Assembly (NCBI GenBank): GCA_936924635.1
Contig: CAKZHP010000006.1
Span: forward strand, 1 to 17,094
Length of the DNA: 17,094 bases
DNA from: an uncultured Propionibacteriaceae bacterium
Lineage (GTDB): Bacteria; Actinomycetota; Actinomycetes; Propionibacteriales; Propionibacteriaceae
Direction of reading: 5' to 3'
This document shows, piece by piece, positions 8,712 through 15,909 of this stretch (position 1 is its first letter; every line of letters begins with the position of its first letter). Position numbers and translations under genes: made by a program. The notes beneath the pieces were generated by a model. The model had not been told where the DNA came from. It worked only from the letters and a program-made list of their open reading frames with translations, and made no database searches.

Positions 8712-9398
8712 ATGGAGCGGGTCACGCGCGGGCCGAGGGGCCTCACCCGGCTGACGCCGGTGGGGTGGCTGGTCGTGCTGACGGTGCTGGGGGCGGTGAG
8801 CCTGGCGGGGCCCTGGACGTACACGCAAGTGCTGGCTGCGAGCCGGACCTACCCGGCCGCGACGGTGCCGCCCAAGGACGTGGCACTCGTGCTCGGCGCG
8901 GGGGTCTCGCCGGACGGCACGCCCTCGGACTACCTGCGCGCCCGGCTGGACCTCGGGTACGAGCTCTATCGCACCGGAAAGGTGCGGGCAGTGCTGGTGT
9001 CGGGCGACAACGGCGAGAAGCACTACAACGAGCCCGACGTGATGCGGGACTACCTGATCGCCAGAGGAGTCCCGGCCACCCAGGTGGTCGCCGACTATGC
9101 GGGATTCGACACCTATGCGTCGTGCGTGCGCGCTGACAAGATCTTCGGCGTGACCTCGATGATCGTGGTCACGCAGAGCTACCACCTGCCGCGGGCGCTG
9201 ACCATCTGCAAGACGATCGGCATCGACGCGGTGGGCGTCGGCGACGACACTGTGCGCGCCGCCAGCCTGGAGACCTGGCGCTCCGGCGAGCTCCGCGAGG
9301 TCGGTGCCGACGTGAAGATGGTTCGTGACCTGCTGACCCGCCGTGAGCCGCTGCTCGGCCCCCGGGAGACCTCGATCGACGAGGCCCTCGGCCGCTGA
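8712..9398 (+). CDS. DUF218 protein, SanA/YdcF-like, membrane-anchored
   Basis: The 228-aa protein has one N-terminal membrane helix (about 17-36) and then a DUF218 domain, most likely outside the membrane. Family motifs are VALVLGAGVSPDG (57-69), VLVSGDNGEKHYNEPDVM (94-111), ADYAGFDTYASC (127-138) and VVTQSYHLPRA (152-162). The combination of SGDN, YNEP and DYAGFDTY is that of the SanA subgroup, linked in enterobacteria to envelope barrier function and vancomycin exclusion; the biochemical activity is not established. I chose the ATG at 8712 because a -10 hexamer lies 6 bases before it and the protein there starts with a short basic region before the membrane helix. The open frame upstream reads through the tandem repeats and is not coding. 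It is the only intact gene between two decayed ones. Confidence 0.88.
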   Translation: MERVTRGPRGLTRLTPVGWLVVLTVLGAVSLAGPWTYTQVLAASRTYPAATVPPKDVALVLGAGVSPDGTPSDYLRARLDLGYELYRTGKVRAVLVSGDNGEKHYNEPDVMRDYLIARGVPATQVVADYAGFDTYASCVRADKIFGVTSMIVVTQSYHLPRALTICKTIGIDAVGVGDDTVRAASLETWRSGELREVGADVKMVRDLLTRREPLLGPRETSIDEALGR

Positions 9399-9634
9399 CG
9401 CTCGCGCGCTCGCCTCAGGGGTGGGAGAGCAATGCAACGACTGGGGCCTCTGGTGCCCCTGTGACCGTTGCCGGTGATCGGTTCGACTCTCTCGTTCACC
9501 GATCGCACATGTCCCTCTCCGGGGGCCTGGTGCCGACCGAGGAGTGGGCTTATGGTCGTGCTGCGACATGCCGGGGGATCGCATCTCAGGCGAGGTGGGG
9601 AACGCCTTGCCGTGAACCGATCCGAGGAGTTCTG

Positions 9635-10925
9635 ATGTCGCGTCACCGAGCTTTTTCCGCATGAGCGTTGGCTGTCGCCAGCCTCGCCCTGATCTTGCCC
9701 CTCGGCCTGGTGGCCCCGGCGCGGGCCGCCGAGCGCTGGCTGCCGGGCGTGGACGACCTGAAGGTGTCGGAGGTCACCACCTACGGGGCCACCGTGTCGT
9801 GGAACGCCCCGCAGACCCAGGAGACCATCGACGGCTACCAGGTGTGGGTGGGGAGGTGAGGGTGGGCACGGCAGCAGCGTCGTGAAGGCCCCGGCCACGT
9901 CGGTGCGGCTGCAGCTGCCGCTGGGGCCCGGCGTCTACCTCGTCGAGGTGCACCCGTCGTATCGCGCAGGCAACGGCCACGCCCGCCCCGCCCTCTACGC
10001 CTTCTGCAAGCCCGGTGCCGAGTGCGCGCCGTCGAGCGTCCCGACGGGCGCGTACGCACCGGCCCGGCCGTTCGCGACCTTCGTGTACGACCTCACGCCG
10101 GCCGGCGCCCTGGTCCGTACGCCCCTCGGCGGCGGCTCGCCGCAGTCGCTGGCCGGCAGCACGGTCGTCAGGGTCGACTCCGCTGGCAAGCGGACGGTGC
10201 TGAGCGCCGGCACCCCTGTGGTCGGCGGTCTGCAGAAGGCCAGGCCAGCAATGTGTACGTGCAGACCGAGCAGGGGATCTGGAAGGTCGGGCGCAACGGC
10301 CTGGCGACCCAGCTCTACGGGTGCAGCACCACCGGGCGGATCGCGGTGGGCCCCGACGGTGTCGTGAACGTGTGGAGCTACGGGGGCCGGAGCTTCACGT
10401 TCAGCATCCTCCAGGGCGGCGTGCTCAGCGGCGACCGGACGGTGACCAACCCGTCGACCCGCGTGGAGTCCGTCGTCGCCGGTCGCGCGGGTGCGCTGTA
10501 CGTGCAGCTCAACGCCGGCGGTGGCACCAGCTACAAGGGCTGGAGCCACCTCGCGCCGGGGGCGACGCAGCTGGTGAGCATCGACACCCGCTTGGCAGAG
10601 CGCGTGGCCACCGTCGGTGACGACGGGTACTTCTACCAGGCGGAGACGGTGAACATCTGCTTCGGCATGTCGGAGCAGAACGGCACCTGCGTCCCCGACC
10701 GCACCGTGTCACGGGTGCTGCGCTACGACGGGCCGAATCCGAGCGAGATCCCGGTCACCGGGTTCACCAAGCCCCCCCGGCCTCGCCGCGGGCATCTCCG
10801 TCGCCGCCGACGGGCGGATGTACGTGCTAACCGGGGACAGCTCGGCGCTGGTCAGCTACGCACCCGCCGGCGGCGCGCCGACGCCGGTGCCCGTCACCGT
10901 CGGTGCCGGTTTCGACATCGGCTGA
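9635..10925 (+). pseudogene. Decayed secreted FnIII-like / beta-propeller protein
   Basis: GAGGAG (9625-9630) precedes an ATG at 9635. The frame begins MSRHRAFSA, meets TGA (9662-9664), then continues in the same frame as a signal peptide ending VAPARA. A fibronectin-III-like domain follows (LKVSEVTTYGATVSWNAP, then GYQVWVG, then GPGVYLVEVHPSYRAGNG). Beta-propeller-like sequence comes next, with blades such as GRIAVGPDGVVNVWSY, SVVAGRAGALYVQLNAGGGT and VATVGDDGYFYQAETVNI, ending GFDIG. Further lesions are a frame shift near 9850-9862, a 5-bp tandem duplication (AGGCC twice, 10237-10246) and a frame shift at a run of seven C (10772-10778). The last about 160 codons are paralogous to the end of the pseudogene at 6679-8072. 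The final frame is open into argS, but this is chance. A -10-like TATGGT lies at 9551-9556. Function is unknown; the product was probably secreted. Confidence 0.75.
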
Positions 10926-10940
10926 CACCGGTACGCCGCA

Positions 10941-10976
10941 GGGGTCGCCCTCGCCCACCCGGTGGGGGGCGACCCC
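10941..10976 (+). terminator. Hairpin between the propeller pseudogene and argS
   Basis: GGGGTCGCCC (10941-10950) pairs with GGGCGACCCC (10967-10976), and inside it CCCACC (10954-10959) pairs with GGTGGG (10961-10966). The result is one long GC-rich hairpin 15 bp after the pseudogene stop. No U-tract follows. Confidence 0.6.
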
Positions 10977-11044
10977 CGTACGACAGCCTGCTGGCTGCGC
11001 CTGGCCCGGAACCCCCGCGCGGCCGCCGCGGCGAAGGTGGGAAG

Positions 11045-12694
11045 ATGGCTCCCATGCCGTCCGTGCTCTCCCAGCTCACCGACCGTTTCGCCGCCGTCAT
11101 CGGCACCGACCCGGAGCTGCGGCCGGCGGGCCGCCCGGAGTTCGGGCACTTCCAGTGCAACGTGGCGATGCGGCTCGGCAAGGCCGAAGGCGTGCCGCCA
11201 CGGCAGGTGGCGCAGCGCATCGTGGACCAGGTCGACGTGTCCGACCTGTGCGAGCCGCTGGAGATCGCCGGGCCGGGGTTCATCAACATCCGCGTGAGGT
11301 CCTCGGCTCTGGCGACAGCGGTGGACGAGCAGCTCGCCGACCCGTCCCTGGGCGTGCCCCACCACGAGCAGCCGCAGCGGGTGGTCATCGACTACTCCGC
11401 CCCCAACGTGGCCAAGCCGATGCACGTCGGCAACCTGCGCTCCACGATCATCGGCGACTGCCTGGCCCGCGTGCTGCGTAGCGTCGGCGACACCGTCATC
11501 GCGCAGAACCACATCGGCGACTGGGGCACCCAGTTCGGCATGCTCGTCGAGCAGATCCTCACCGAGGGCACCGACGTGAGCACCCTCGACCTGAACGGCT
11601 CGGTGGCGCTCTACCGCCGCGCGCAGGTGCACTTCCGCGGCGACGAGGAGTTCGCCGACGCGGCCCGCCGCCGTGTGGTGGCGCTCCAGTCGGGCGACGC
11701 GGAGACGCTGAGCATCTGGCGGGCGCTGATCGAGGTGTCGAAGGAGGGCTTCAACAAGGCGTACGCGCGGCTCGGCGTGCTGCTCACCGACGACGACCTG
11801 GCCGGTGAGTCCATGTACAACGCGATGCTCGCCGGTGTCGCCGCCGAGCTGCAGGAGCAGGGCATCGCGGTCGTCGACGACGGTGCCCTGGTGGTGTTCG
11901 TCGAGGGTGACGACGCGCCACTGATCGTGCGCAAGTCCGACGGCGGGTACGGCTACGCGGCGACCGACCTTGCTGCCATCCGCTACCGGTTCGGCAAGCT
12001 CGACGCCGACCGCTGCATCTACGTGGTGGGGCTGCCTCAGTCGCACCACTTCCAGCAGGTGTTCGCCGTGGCCCGCATGGCTGGCTGGGTGCCGCCTGCG
12101 GGCCGTACGGAGCATGTCGGCTTCGGCTCCGTGCTGGGCCCCGACGGCAAGATGTTCAAGACCCGCGACGGCGCCACCGTGACCCTGGACACGCTGCTCG
12201 ACGCCGCCGAGGACGCGGCCGCCCCCGACGTGGCGATGGCCGCGGTGAAGTACGCCGACCTGTCCAGCTCGCTGCACAAGGACTATGTCTTCGACGTCGA
12301 CCGCATGACCGCGACGACGGGCAACACCGGGCCCTACCTGCAGTACGCCCACGCGCGGGTCTCGAAGATCCTCCGTGACGCGGCGGCGCGGGGGATCGAG
12401 ACCGAGAACCTGAGCGTGCGCACCCTCGGCGAGAGCGCCGAGGAGCTGCTGGCGCTGCACCTGACGAAGTACGGCGAGGTGGTGGCGACGCTCGCCGAGG
12501 ACCTGCAGCCGCACCGCCTCTGCACGTATCTGTTCGACCTGGCCTCTTTGGTGAGCACGTTCTACGAGCAGTGCCCGGTGCTGAAGGCCGAGGGGGAGGT
12601 GCGCGAGTCGCGGCTGGCGCTGTGCACCGCCGTGAAGCGGGTCCTGGGCGCGGGTCTGGGTCTGCTGGGCATCGTGGCTCCCGAGGTGATGTGA
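11045..12694 (+). CDS. argS: Arginine--tRNA ligase
   Basis: This essential cytoplasmic class I synthetase attaches arginine to tRNA-Arg. It is about 549 aa, a normal length. The N-terminal add-on domain (about 1-85) includes EFGHFQCNVAMRLGK. The HIGH-type motif is HVGN (127-130) in VAKPMHVGNLRSTIIGD, and the KMSK counterpart is KMFKTR (369-374). The helical DALR anticodon-binding domain ends the protein, with the typical last residues APEVM. The ATG at 11045 has GAAGG 7 bases upstream; the ATG at 11054 is a possible alternative, giving MPSVLSQL. The open frame extending far upstream belongs to the pseudogene before it. The commonly seen neighbour lysA is absent; the next gene, 60 bp downstream, encodes a site-2 protease-like protein. 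Confidence 0.96.
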   Translation: MAPMPSVLSQLTDRFAAVIGTDPELRPAGRPEFGHFQCNVAMRLGKAEGVPPRQVAQRIVDQVDVSDLCEPLEIAGPGFINIRVRSSALATAVDEQLADPSLGVPHHEQPQRVVIDYSAPNVAKPMHVGNLRSTIIGDCLARVLRSVGDTVIAQNHIGDWGTQFGMLVEQILTEGTDVSTLDLNGSVALYRRAQVHFRGDEEFADAARRRVVALQSGDAETLSIWRALIEVSKEGFNKAYARLGVLLTDDDLAGESMYNAMLAGVAAELQEQGIAVVDDGALVVFVEGDDAPLIVRKSDGGYGYAATDLAAIRYRFGKLDADRCIYVVGLPQSHHFQQVFAVARMAGWVPPAGRTEHVGFGSVLGPDGKMFKTRDGATVTLDTLLDAAEDAAAPDVAMAAVKYADLSSSLHKDYVFDVDRMTATTGNTGPYLQYAHARVSKILRDAAARGIETENLSVRTLGESAEELLALHLTKYGEVVATLAEDLQPHRLCTYLFDLASLVSTFYEQCPVLKAEGEVRESRLALCTAVKRVLGAGLGLLGIVAPEVM

Positions 12695-12753
12695 CCGCCC
12701 TGGCGGCGTACGCGCCTGTGGGTCACCATGGTCTGCGCAGGGGGTGACGTGCT

Positions 12754-13893
12754 GTGCTGATGCTGAACTCGCCGGGTGACGAGACGATGACCGTCGGGCA
12801 CTTCCGCAAGGTGCCGGTGGTGCTGGGCAGGTCGTGGCCGTTCCTGGTGGTGATGCTCGCCTTCCTGCTGATGTCGGGCCAGGTGCTCACGCCACGAAAC
12901 CTCTTCCAGACCGCGCAGCAGGCCCTGGTCTGGGGCGGCGTGCTGGTGCTCTCCACCGCGATCCACGAGGTGGGCCACCTGCTGGCGGCGCAGGCGTTGC
13001 GCGTGCCCGTGCGCCGTCTGCACCTCGACGTCTGGGGCGGCCACCTCACGCACATGCCGGTGCCGCAGCGGCCAGGCACCACGATCCTGATCGCCATGGC
13101 GGGCCCGCTCGCCAACCTCGCGGTCGCGTACGTCGCGTGGCTCTACCGCGACGCCGCCGCCCTGTCGGTGGTCGTGGCGCCGGTCATGGTGCTCAACCTC
13201 GCCCTGTTCGTCTACAACATGCTGCCCGGGCTGCCGCAGGACGGGGGTCACCTGGTCAGCGGGGCGGTCTGGTGGCTGACCCGGAACCGTACCTCTGGCA
13301 TGGAGGTCGGAGCCTGGGCTGGGCGGTTCGTGGTCGTGACGGCGGCGGTGGCGTGGCTCGCCGTGCCGCTCGTCACGACGGGGGAGATGTCCCGGCCGGT
13401 CGACCTGCTGTGGCTGGCCCCGACGGTGACGGGCATGTGGCTCTGGACGTCGCGGATCCTCCGTGTCGCCCGCCGGCGCCGTACGACCGACCGGATCTGG
13501 CTGCGCGACGTCGCGAAGCCGACCATGACCGTGCCGGCCCACACCCGCCTGGACATCGTCGACGCCAGCTTCCCGGCCGGCAGCGGGGTGATCGTGCTCA
13601 ACAGCAACGACGTGCCGGTGGGGCTGCTGGCGGTGGGTACGGACCGGGTGCCCGACGCCAAGCGAGACGTACGCAGCGCGGGTGACGTGATGACGCCCAT
13701 GAAGCCGGCCTGGGTGTGCTCCTCGACCCTGGAAGGCGGGTCCAGCGACGAGTCAGACGTGCTGCACGAGCACAACCTCTCCGTGGTCGCGGTGCAGCTG
13801 CCGGACGACCTGTGGGGGCTGGTGTGGCGCGCCGACCTGGAGGCGGCCATGGCCAGGCACGAGAGCCGGGCGGTGCCGGCACAGGCGAGCTGA
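12754..13893 (+). CDS. M50 site-2-protease family protein with CBS-like C-terminus
   Basis: The product is about 379 aa. It is an integral membrane zinc metalloprotease of the S2P/M50 family, which cuts substrates inside the membrane. The zinc motif HEVGH is at 71-75 and the second motif NMLPGLPQDGG at 155-165 supplies the third zinc ligand, Asp163; both are intact. Membrane helices lie at about 27-43, 56-80, 109-130, 135-158, 188-206 and 215-235. The C-terminal soluble part (about 255-370) reads like a paired CBS-type regulatory module (VGLLAVGTDR, DVMTPM, NLSVVAVQLPDDLWGLVWR). The GTG at 12754 has AGGGGG 9 bases upstream; an ATG at 12760 is an alternative. It may be co-transcribed with argS, 59 bp upstream. 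CBS-linked S2P proteins are often called SpoIVFB-like or Rip3-like. The substrate is unknown. Confidence 0.88.
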   Translation: MLMLNSPGDETMTVGHFRKVPVVLGRSWPFLVVMLAFLLMSGQVLTPRNLFQTAQQALVWGGVLVLSTAIHEVGHLLAAQALRVPVRRLHLDVWGGHLTHMPVPQRPGTTILIAMAGPLANLAVAYVAWLYRDAAALSVVVAPVMVLNLALFVYNMLPGLPQDGGHLVSGAVWWLTRNRTSGMEVGAWAGRFVVVTAAVAWLAVPLVTTGEMSRPVDLLWLAPTVTGMWLWTSRILRVARRRRTTDRIWLRDVAKPTMTVPAHTRLDIVDASFPAGSGVIVLNSNDVPVGLLAVGTDRVPDAKRDVRSAGDVMTPMKPAWVCSSTLEGGSSDESDVLHEHNLSVVAVQLPDDLWGLVWRADLEAAMARHESRAVPAQAS

Positions 13894-13949
13894 GGCGCGG
13901 CGCTTCGCGTACATGGCCTGCGGCGGTCGCGCTGTCCGGGCAGTGCGGC

Positions 13950-13955
13950 TATGCT
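13950..13955 (+). promoter_or_regulatory. -10 box of tRNA-Gly
   Basis: TATGCT is a good -10 hexamer placed 28 bp before the mature tRNA 5' end, leaving a short leader for RNase P to remove. The -35 region is not distinctive. Confidence 0.5.
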
Positions 13956-13983
13956 GGGGGACCGCGGTGACCTGGTCGCCGAT

Positions 13984-14057
13984 GCGGGCGTAGTTCAATG
14001 GCAGAACATCAGCTTCCCAAGCTGACAGTGCGAGTTCGATTCTCGTCGCCCGCTCCA
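13984..14057 (+). tRNA. tRNA-Gly (anticodon CCC)
   Basis: The cloverleaf is complete. The acceptor stem is GCGGGCG/CGCCCGC (13984-13990 with 14047-14053). The D arm is GTTC/GAAC. The anticodon arm is TCAGC/GCTGA around the loop TTCCCAA, so the anticodon is CCC, reading GGG. The T arm is GCGAG/CTCGT around TTCGATT. The discriminator is U (14054), and CCA is encoded at 14055-14057. No phage or integrase sequence is attached, and I see no duplicate of its 3' end in the window. Confidence 0.96.
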
Positions 14058-14077
14058 GTCCTCTCCACTCTTCCCAC

Positions 14078-14089
14078 TAGGGTCGATGC
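14078..14089 (+). promoter_or_regulatory. -10 box of the aldo/keto reductase, leaderless start
   Basis: TAGGGT (14078-14083) is followed by six bases and the ATG at 14090. The box and spacing are nearly the same as for pgi. The start lies 32 bp after the tRNA-Gly CCA end. Confidence 0.6.
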
Positions 14090-14926
14090 ATGACCCAATC
14101 GACGATCGAGCTCAACAACGGCGTCCAGATCCCGCAGGTCGGGTTCGGCACCTTCCAGGTCGACTCCGGCGAGACGCAGAAGGTGGTCGAGCTGGCCCTG
14201 GAGGCGGGCTACCGGCACATCGACACCGCGGCGGCGTACAAGAACGAGGCCGGCGTCGGCGCCGCCCTGAGGGCGAGCGGCCTGCCCCGCGACGAGGTCT
14301 TCGTCACCACGAAGCTGCGCAACGGCGACCAGGGCTACGAGAGCACGCTGAAGGCGTTCGACGAGAGCCGTACGGCGCTCGGGGTCGACGTGGTCGACCT
14401 CTACCTCATCCACTGGCCGGTGCCAAGCCGCTGGTACGCACCGGAGGTCTGGAAGGCGTTCGAGAAGCTGTACGCCGACGGGGCGGTGCGAGCGATCGGC
14501 GTCTCCAACTTCCTGCCCGAGCACCTGGGGCGGCTGCTGCCGACGGTCACGGTCCCGCCAGCGGTGAACCAGTTCGAGGTGCACCCGACGTACCAGCAGG
14601 GTGAGGCCCAGGACATCAGCACCAAGGCGGGGATGGCCGTGGAGGCGTACGCGCCCATCGGCAAGGGCCAGGACCTGGAGGAGGAGGCGGTCGTACGGAT
14701 CGCCGAGGCCCACGGCGTCACCCCCGCCCAGGTGGTGATCCGCTGGCATGTGCAGCAAGGGCGCATCGTGATCCCGAAGTCGGCCACCCCGGAGCGCATC
14801 GCGAGCAACGTCGACGTCTTCGGCTTCGAGCTGAGCGACGACGACATGCTGGCGATCACCGGCCTGGAGCGCGGCAACCGCCTGTTCCCGGACCCCCGCG
14901 AGGCCGCGTTCACGCAGAAGGACTGA
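14090..14926 (+). CDS. Aldo/keto reductase (AKR5-like, 2,5-diketo-D-gluconate reductase type)
   Basis: The product is 278 aa, a cytoplasmic NADPH-dependent reductase of carbonyl compounds with a TIM-barrel fold. The catalytic tetrad is intact: Asp45 (in YRHIDTA), Tyr50, Lys75 (in VTTKL) and His108 (in LIHWP). Family signatures GYRHIDTAAAYKNE, AIGVSNF and the cofactor-binding IVIPKSATPERI are present. It resembles the DkgA/DkgB and Gcy/MorA branch commonly labelled 2,5-diketo-D-gluconic acid reductase in actinobacteria. The natural substrate cannot be told, and many of these detoxify methylglyoxal or other aldehydes. The ATG at 14090 is fixed by the -10 box 6 bases upstream. It is a single-gene unit, convergent with the PemK-like gene. 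Confidence 0.92.
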   Translation: MTQSTIELNNGVQIPQVGFGTFQVDSGETQKVVELALEAGYRHIDTAAAYKNEAGVGAALRASGLPRDEVFVTTKLRNGDQGYESTLKAFDESRTALGVDVVDLYLIHWPVPSRWYAPEVWKAFEKLYADGAVRAIGVSNFLPEHLGRLLPTVTVPPAVNQFEVHPTYQQGEAQDISTKAGMAVEAYAPIGKGQDLEEEAVVRIAEAHGVTPAQVVIRWHVQQGRIVIPKSATPERIASNVDVFGFELSDDDMLAITGLERGNRLFPDPREAAFTQKD

Positions 14927-14932
14927 CCCAGC

Positions 14933-14998
14933 CGCGAGAAGCACCCCGCGCAGGCACTGGACCGGTCGTCGGTGCGTGTCGTGAGGGTGCTTCTCGCG
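14933..14998 (+). terminator. Long-armed inverted repeat after the aldo/keto reductase
   Basis: CGCGAGAAGCACCC (14933-14946) is a perfect complement of GGGTGCTTCTCGCG (14985-14998), a 14-bp stem with a 38-base spacer. It starts 7 bases after the stop codon. No U-tract follows. It probably works as a terminator or 3'-end protector; the long loop is unusual. Confidence 0.55.
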
Positions 14999-15052
14999 TG
15001 CGTACGGTCATCGCCCCCCGGCCCCGTTGCCCCGGACTGGCCCGCCCAAGAG

Positions 15053-15125
15053 CCCGATTGAACACATGTTCACTCCGTTCCGAAGCGTTTTTTCGCTTCG
15101 CAACGCACCAGATGCTTGCTAGGTG
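15053..15125 (-). repeat. 73-bp hairpin plus SOS-like element, copy 2
   Basis: Read on the minus strand: CACCTAGCAAG (15125-15115), hairpin CGAAGCG/CGCTTCG (15100-15094 with 15087-15081) around a loop of six A, TGAACATGTGTTCA (15072-15059), then ATCGGG. It matches 2676-2749 over 67 positions without a gap. Compared with copy 1, the stem pairs C-G, G-C and T-A have become G-C, C-G and G-C, so pairing is kept while sequence changes. This copy begins 29 bp after the stop codon of the PemK-like gene, in the convergent gap. Confidence 0.75.
15059..15072. promoter_or_regulatory. SOS-box-like palindrome (GAAC-N4-GTTC)
   Basis: TGAACACATGTTCA is the reverse complement of the palindrome at 2729-2742 and carries the actinobacterial LexA-box core. 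It lies between two convergent gene ends, so it cannot be an ordinary operator for a visible gene. Confidence 0.5.
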
Positions 15126-15154
15126 TACGGGACCTGGGCCGGTGTTCTGCGGGG

Positions 15155-15712
15155 TCAGCGGCAGCGGCGTACGCCCGCGGCGACCTTGTCGAAGCGCACC
15201 TTGTCGAGCTTCTCGGCCCGGCCGCGCACGTCGTCGGGGTGGATGCGGACGATGCGGTCGACCCGTACGTGCGACTCCCGCCGCCTCGTGTCCCACGCCC
15301 CGCGCCCGATGCTGACCCAGTGTCGGCCCACCGACGCCTCCTGGTCGACGTCGAGGTCGTGGTCGACGCTCGACAGCGGGCACCCGAGCAGCCAGTCGCC
15401 GTCGCGGCCGATCAGCAGCACCGGCCGGTCCTTCCCCTCGCGGTGGTTCTCCTCGAACGGCACCCACGCCCAGACCACCTCGCCGGGGTCGGGCAGCTTG
15501 CCGGTGTGGGGCGCGTACGTGATCGACGGCTTGCCCTTGTAGTCACCCGGGTACTTCGTGGAGAGCCTCGGCGCGTGCCGGTCGTCGGACGCCTTCCTCT
15601 GCCCCCCGGTGGCCCTCCGCACCGCTCCGGTCGCCTGCCGGGTGGCCGAACGCACCACGTCGTCGGCGATCCGCCCGAGGGACTTCAGCAGCTGGTCGGT
15701 GAAGGAGGCCAT
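15155..15712 (-). CDS. PemK/MazF-like family protein
   Basis: The product is 185 aa. The first ~45 residues are basic and helix-prone. The core follows: GEVVWAWVPFEE, then GKDRPVLLIG, DGDWLLGCPLSS and HWVSIGRGAWD. The pattern G-(D/E)-VVW...K-x-RP-x-L-(V/I)-I...PL-(T/S)-S is that of the MazF/PemK/Kid beta-barrel, whose proven members are mRNA endoribonucleases. The Arg of the RP motif and the PLSS serine match active-site positions in MazF-type toxins. No antitoxin gene sits next to it: the divergent neighbour is a SnoaL-like gene. A stand-alone, possibly non-toxic role is therefore likely. The start is an ATG at 15712 with TACGGT 6 bases upstream (leaderless). The 74-bp element copy 2 lies just downstream. 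The family call is good; toxicity is unproven. Confidence 0.75.
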   Translation of the reverse strand: MASFTDQLLKSLGRIADDVVRSATRQATGAVRRATGGQRKASDDRHAPRLSTKYPGDYKGKPSITYAPHTGKLPDPGEVVWAWVPFEENHREGKDRPVLLIGRDGDWLLGCPLSSVDHDLDVDQEASVGRHWVSIGRGAWDTRRRESHVRVDRIVRIHPDDVRGRAEKLDKVRFDKVAAGVRRCR

Positions 15713-15724
15713 GCCCGTACCGTA
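15713..15724 (-). promoter_or_regulatory. -10 box of the PemK-like gene, leaderless start
   Basis: On the minus strand TACGGT (15724-15719) is followed by six bases and the ATG (15712-15710). It has the same layout as the other leaderless genes here. Confidence 0.5.
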
Positions 15725-15849
15725 CTGGTCGCCCCTGAGCCCCGGCTCATCCTCGGCTGTGCCCCGTCGCCTGCACCGACATCGACCGGGGCGGTCTTCT
15801 AGCGCCGGTGGGGCCCGTCAGCCTGGTTCCGAGTCGCTCGTACACGGGG

Positions 15850-15880
15850 TTGACTTCAGGTCGACCTGAAGGCTGATCGT
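15850..15880 (+). promoter_or_regulatory. MerR-type promoter/operator of the SnoaL-like gene
   Basis: TTGACT (15850-15855) is a near-perfect -35. GATCGT (15875-15880) is a plausible -10 at an over-long spacing of 19 bp. The spacer holds most of the perfect 18-bp palindrome CTTCAGGTCGACCTGAAG (15854-15871). A dyad filling a 19-bp spacer directly after TTGAC is the hallmark of promoters activated by MerR-family regulators, for example SoxR at soxS. No MerR gene is in the window. GAGAGGA (15897-15903) is the ribosome binding site for the ATG at 15910. Confidence 0.65.
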
Positions 15881-15909
15881 GGTGCTGACCTTCGACGAGA
15901 GGACCTGTG

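Noticed and set aside
9399..9634. A possible small gene in the gap after the DUF218 gene
   Set aside because: The short open frame there (from 9461) lacks a ribosome binding site and coding character. The gap shows only a -10-like box (9551-9556) and a weak GGGGC/GCCCC hairpin (about 9443-9459).
10022..11044. An N-terminal extension of argS giving an 890-aa fusion
   Set aside because: The upstream part is the frame-shifted propeller pseudogene, separated from argS by its own natural stop in another frame and a strong hairpin. The argS start at 11045 has a good ribosome binding site.
10856..12514. A 552-codon open frame on the minus strand opposite argS
   Set aside because: It is a codon-bias shadow of argS; the low-complexity His/Arg/Val composition has no domain.
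13984..14057. tRNA-Gly as a phage or island attachment site
   Set aside because: There is no integrase gene and no repeat of its 3' end elsewhere in the window.
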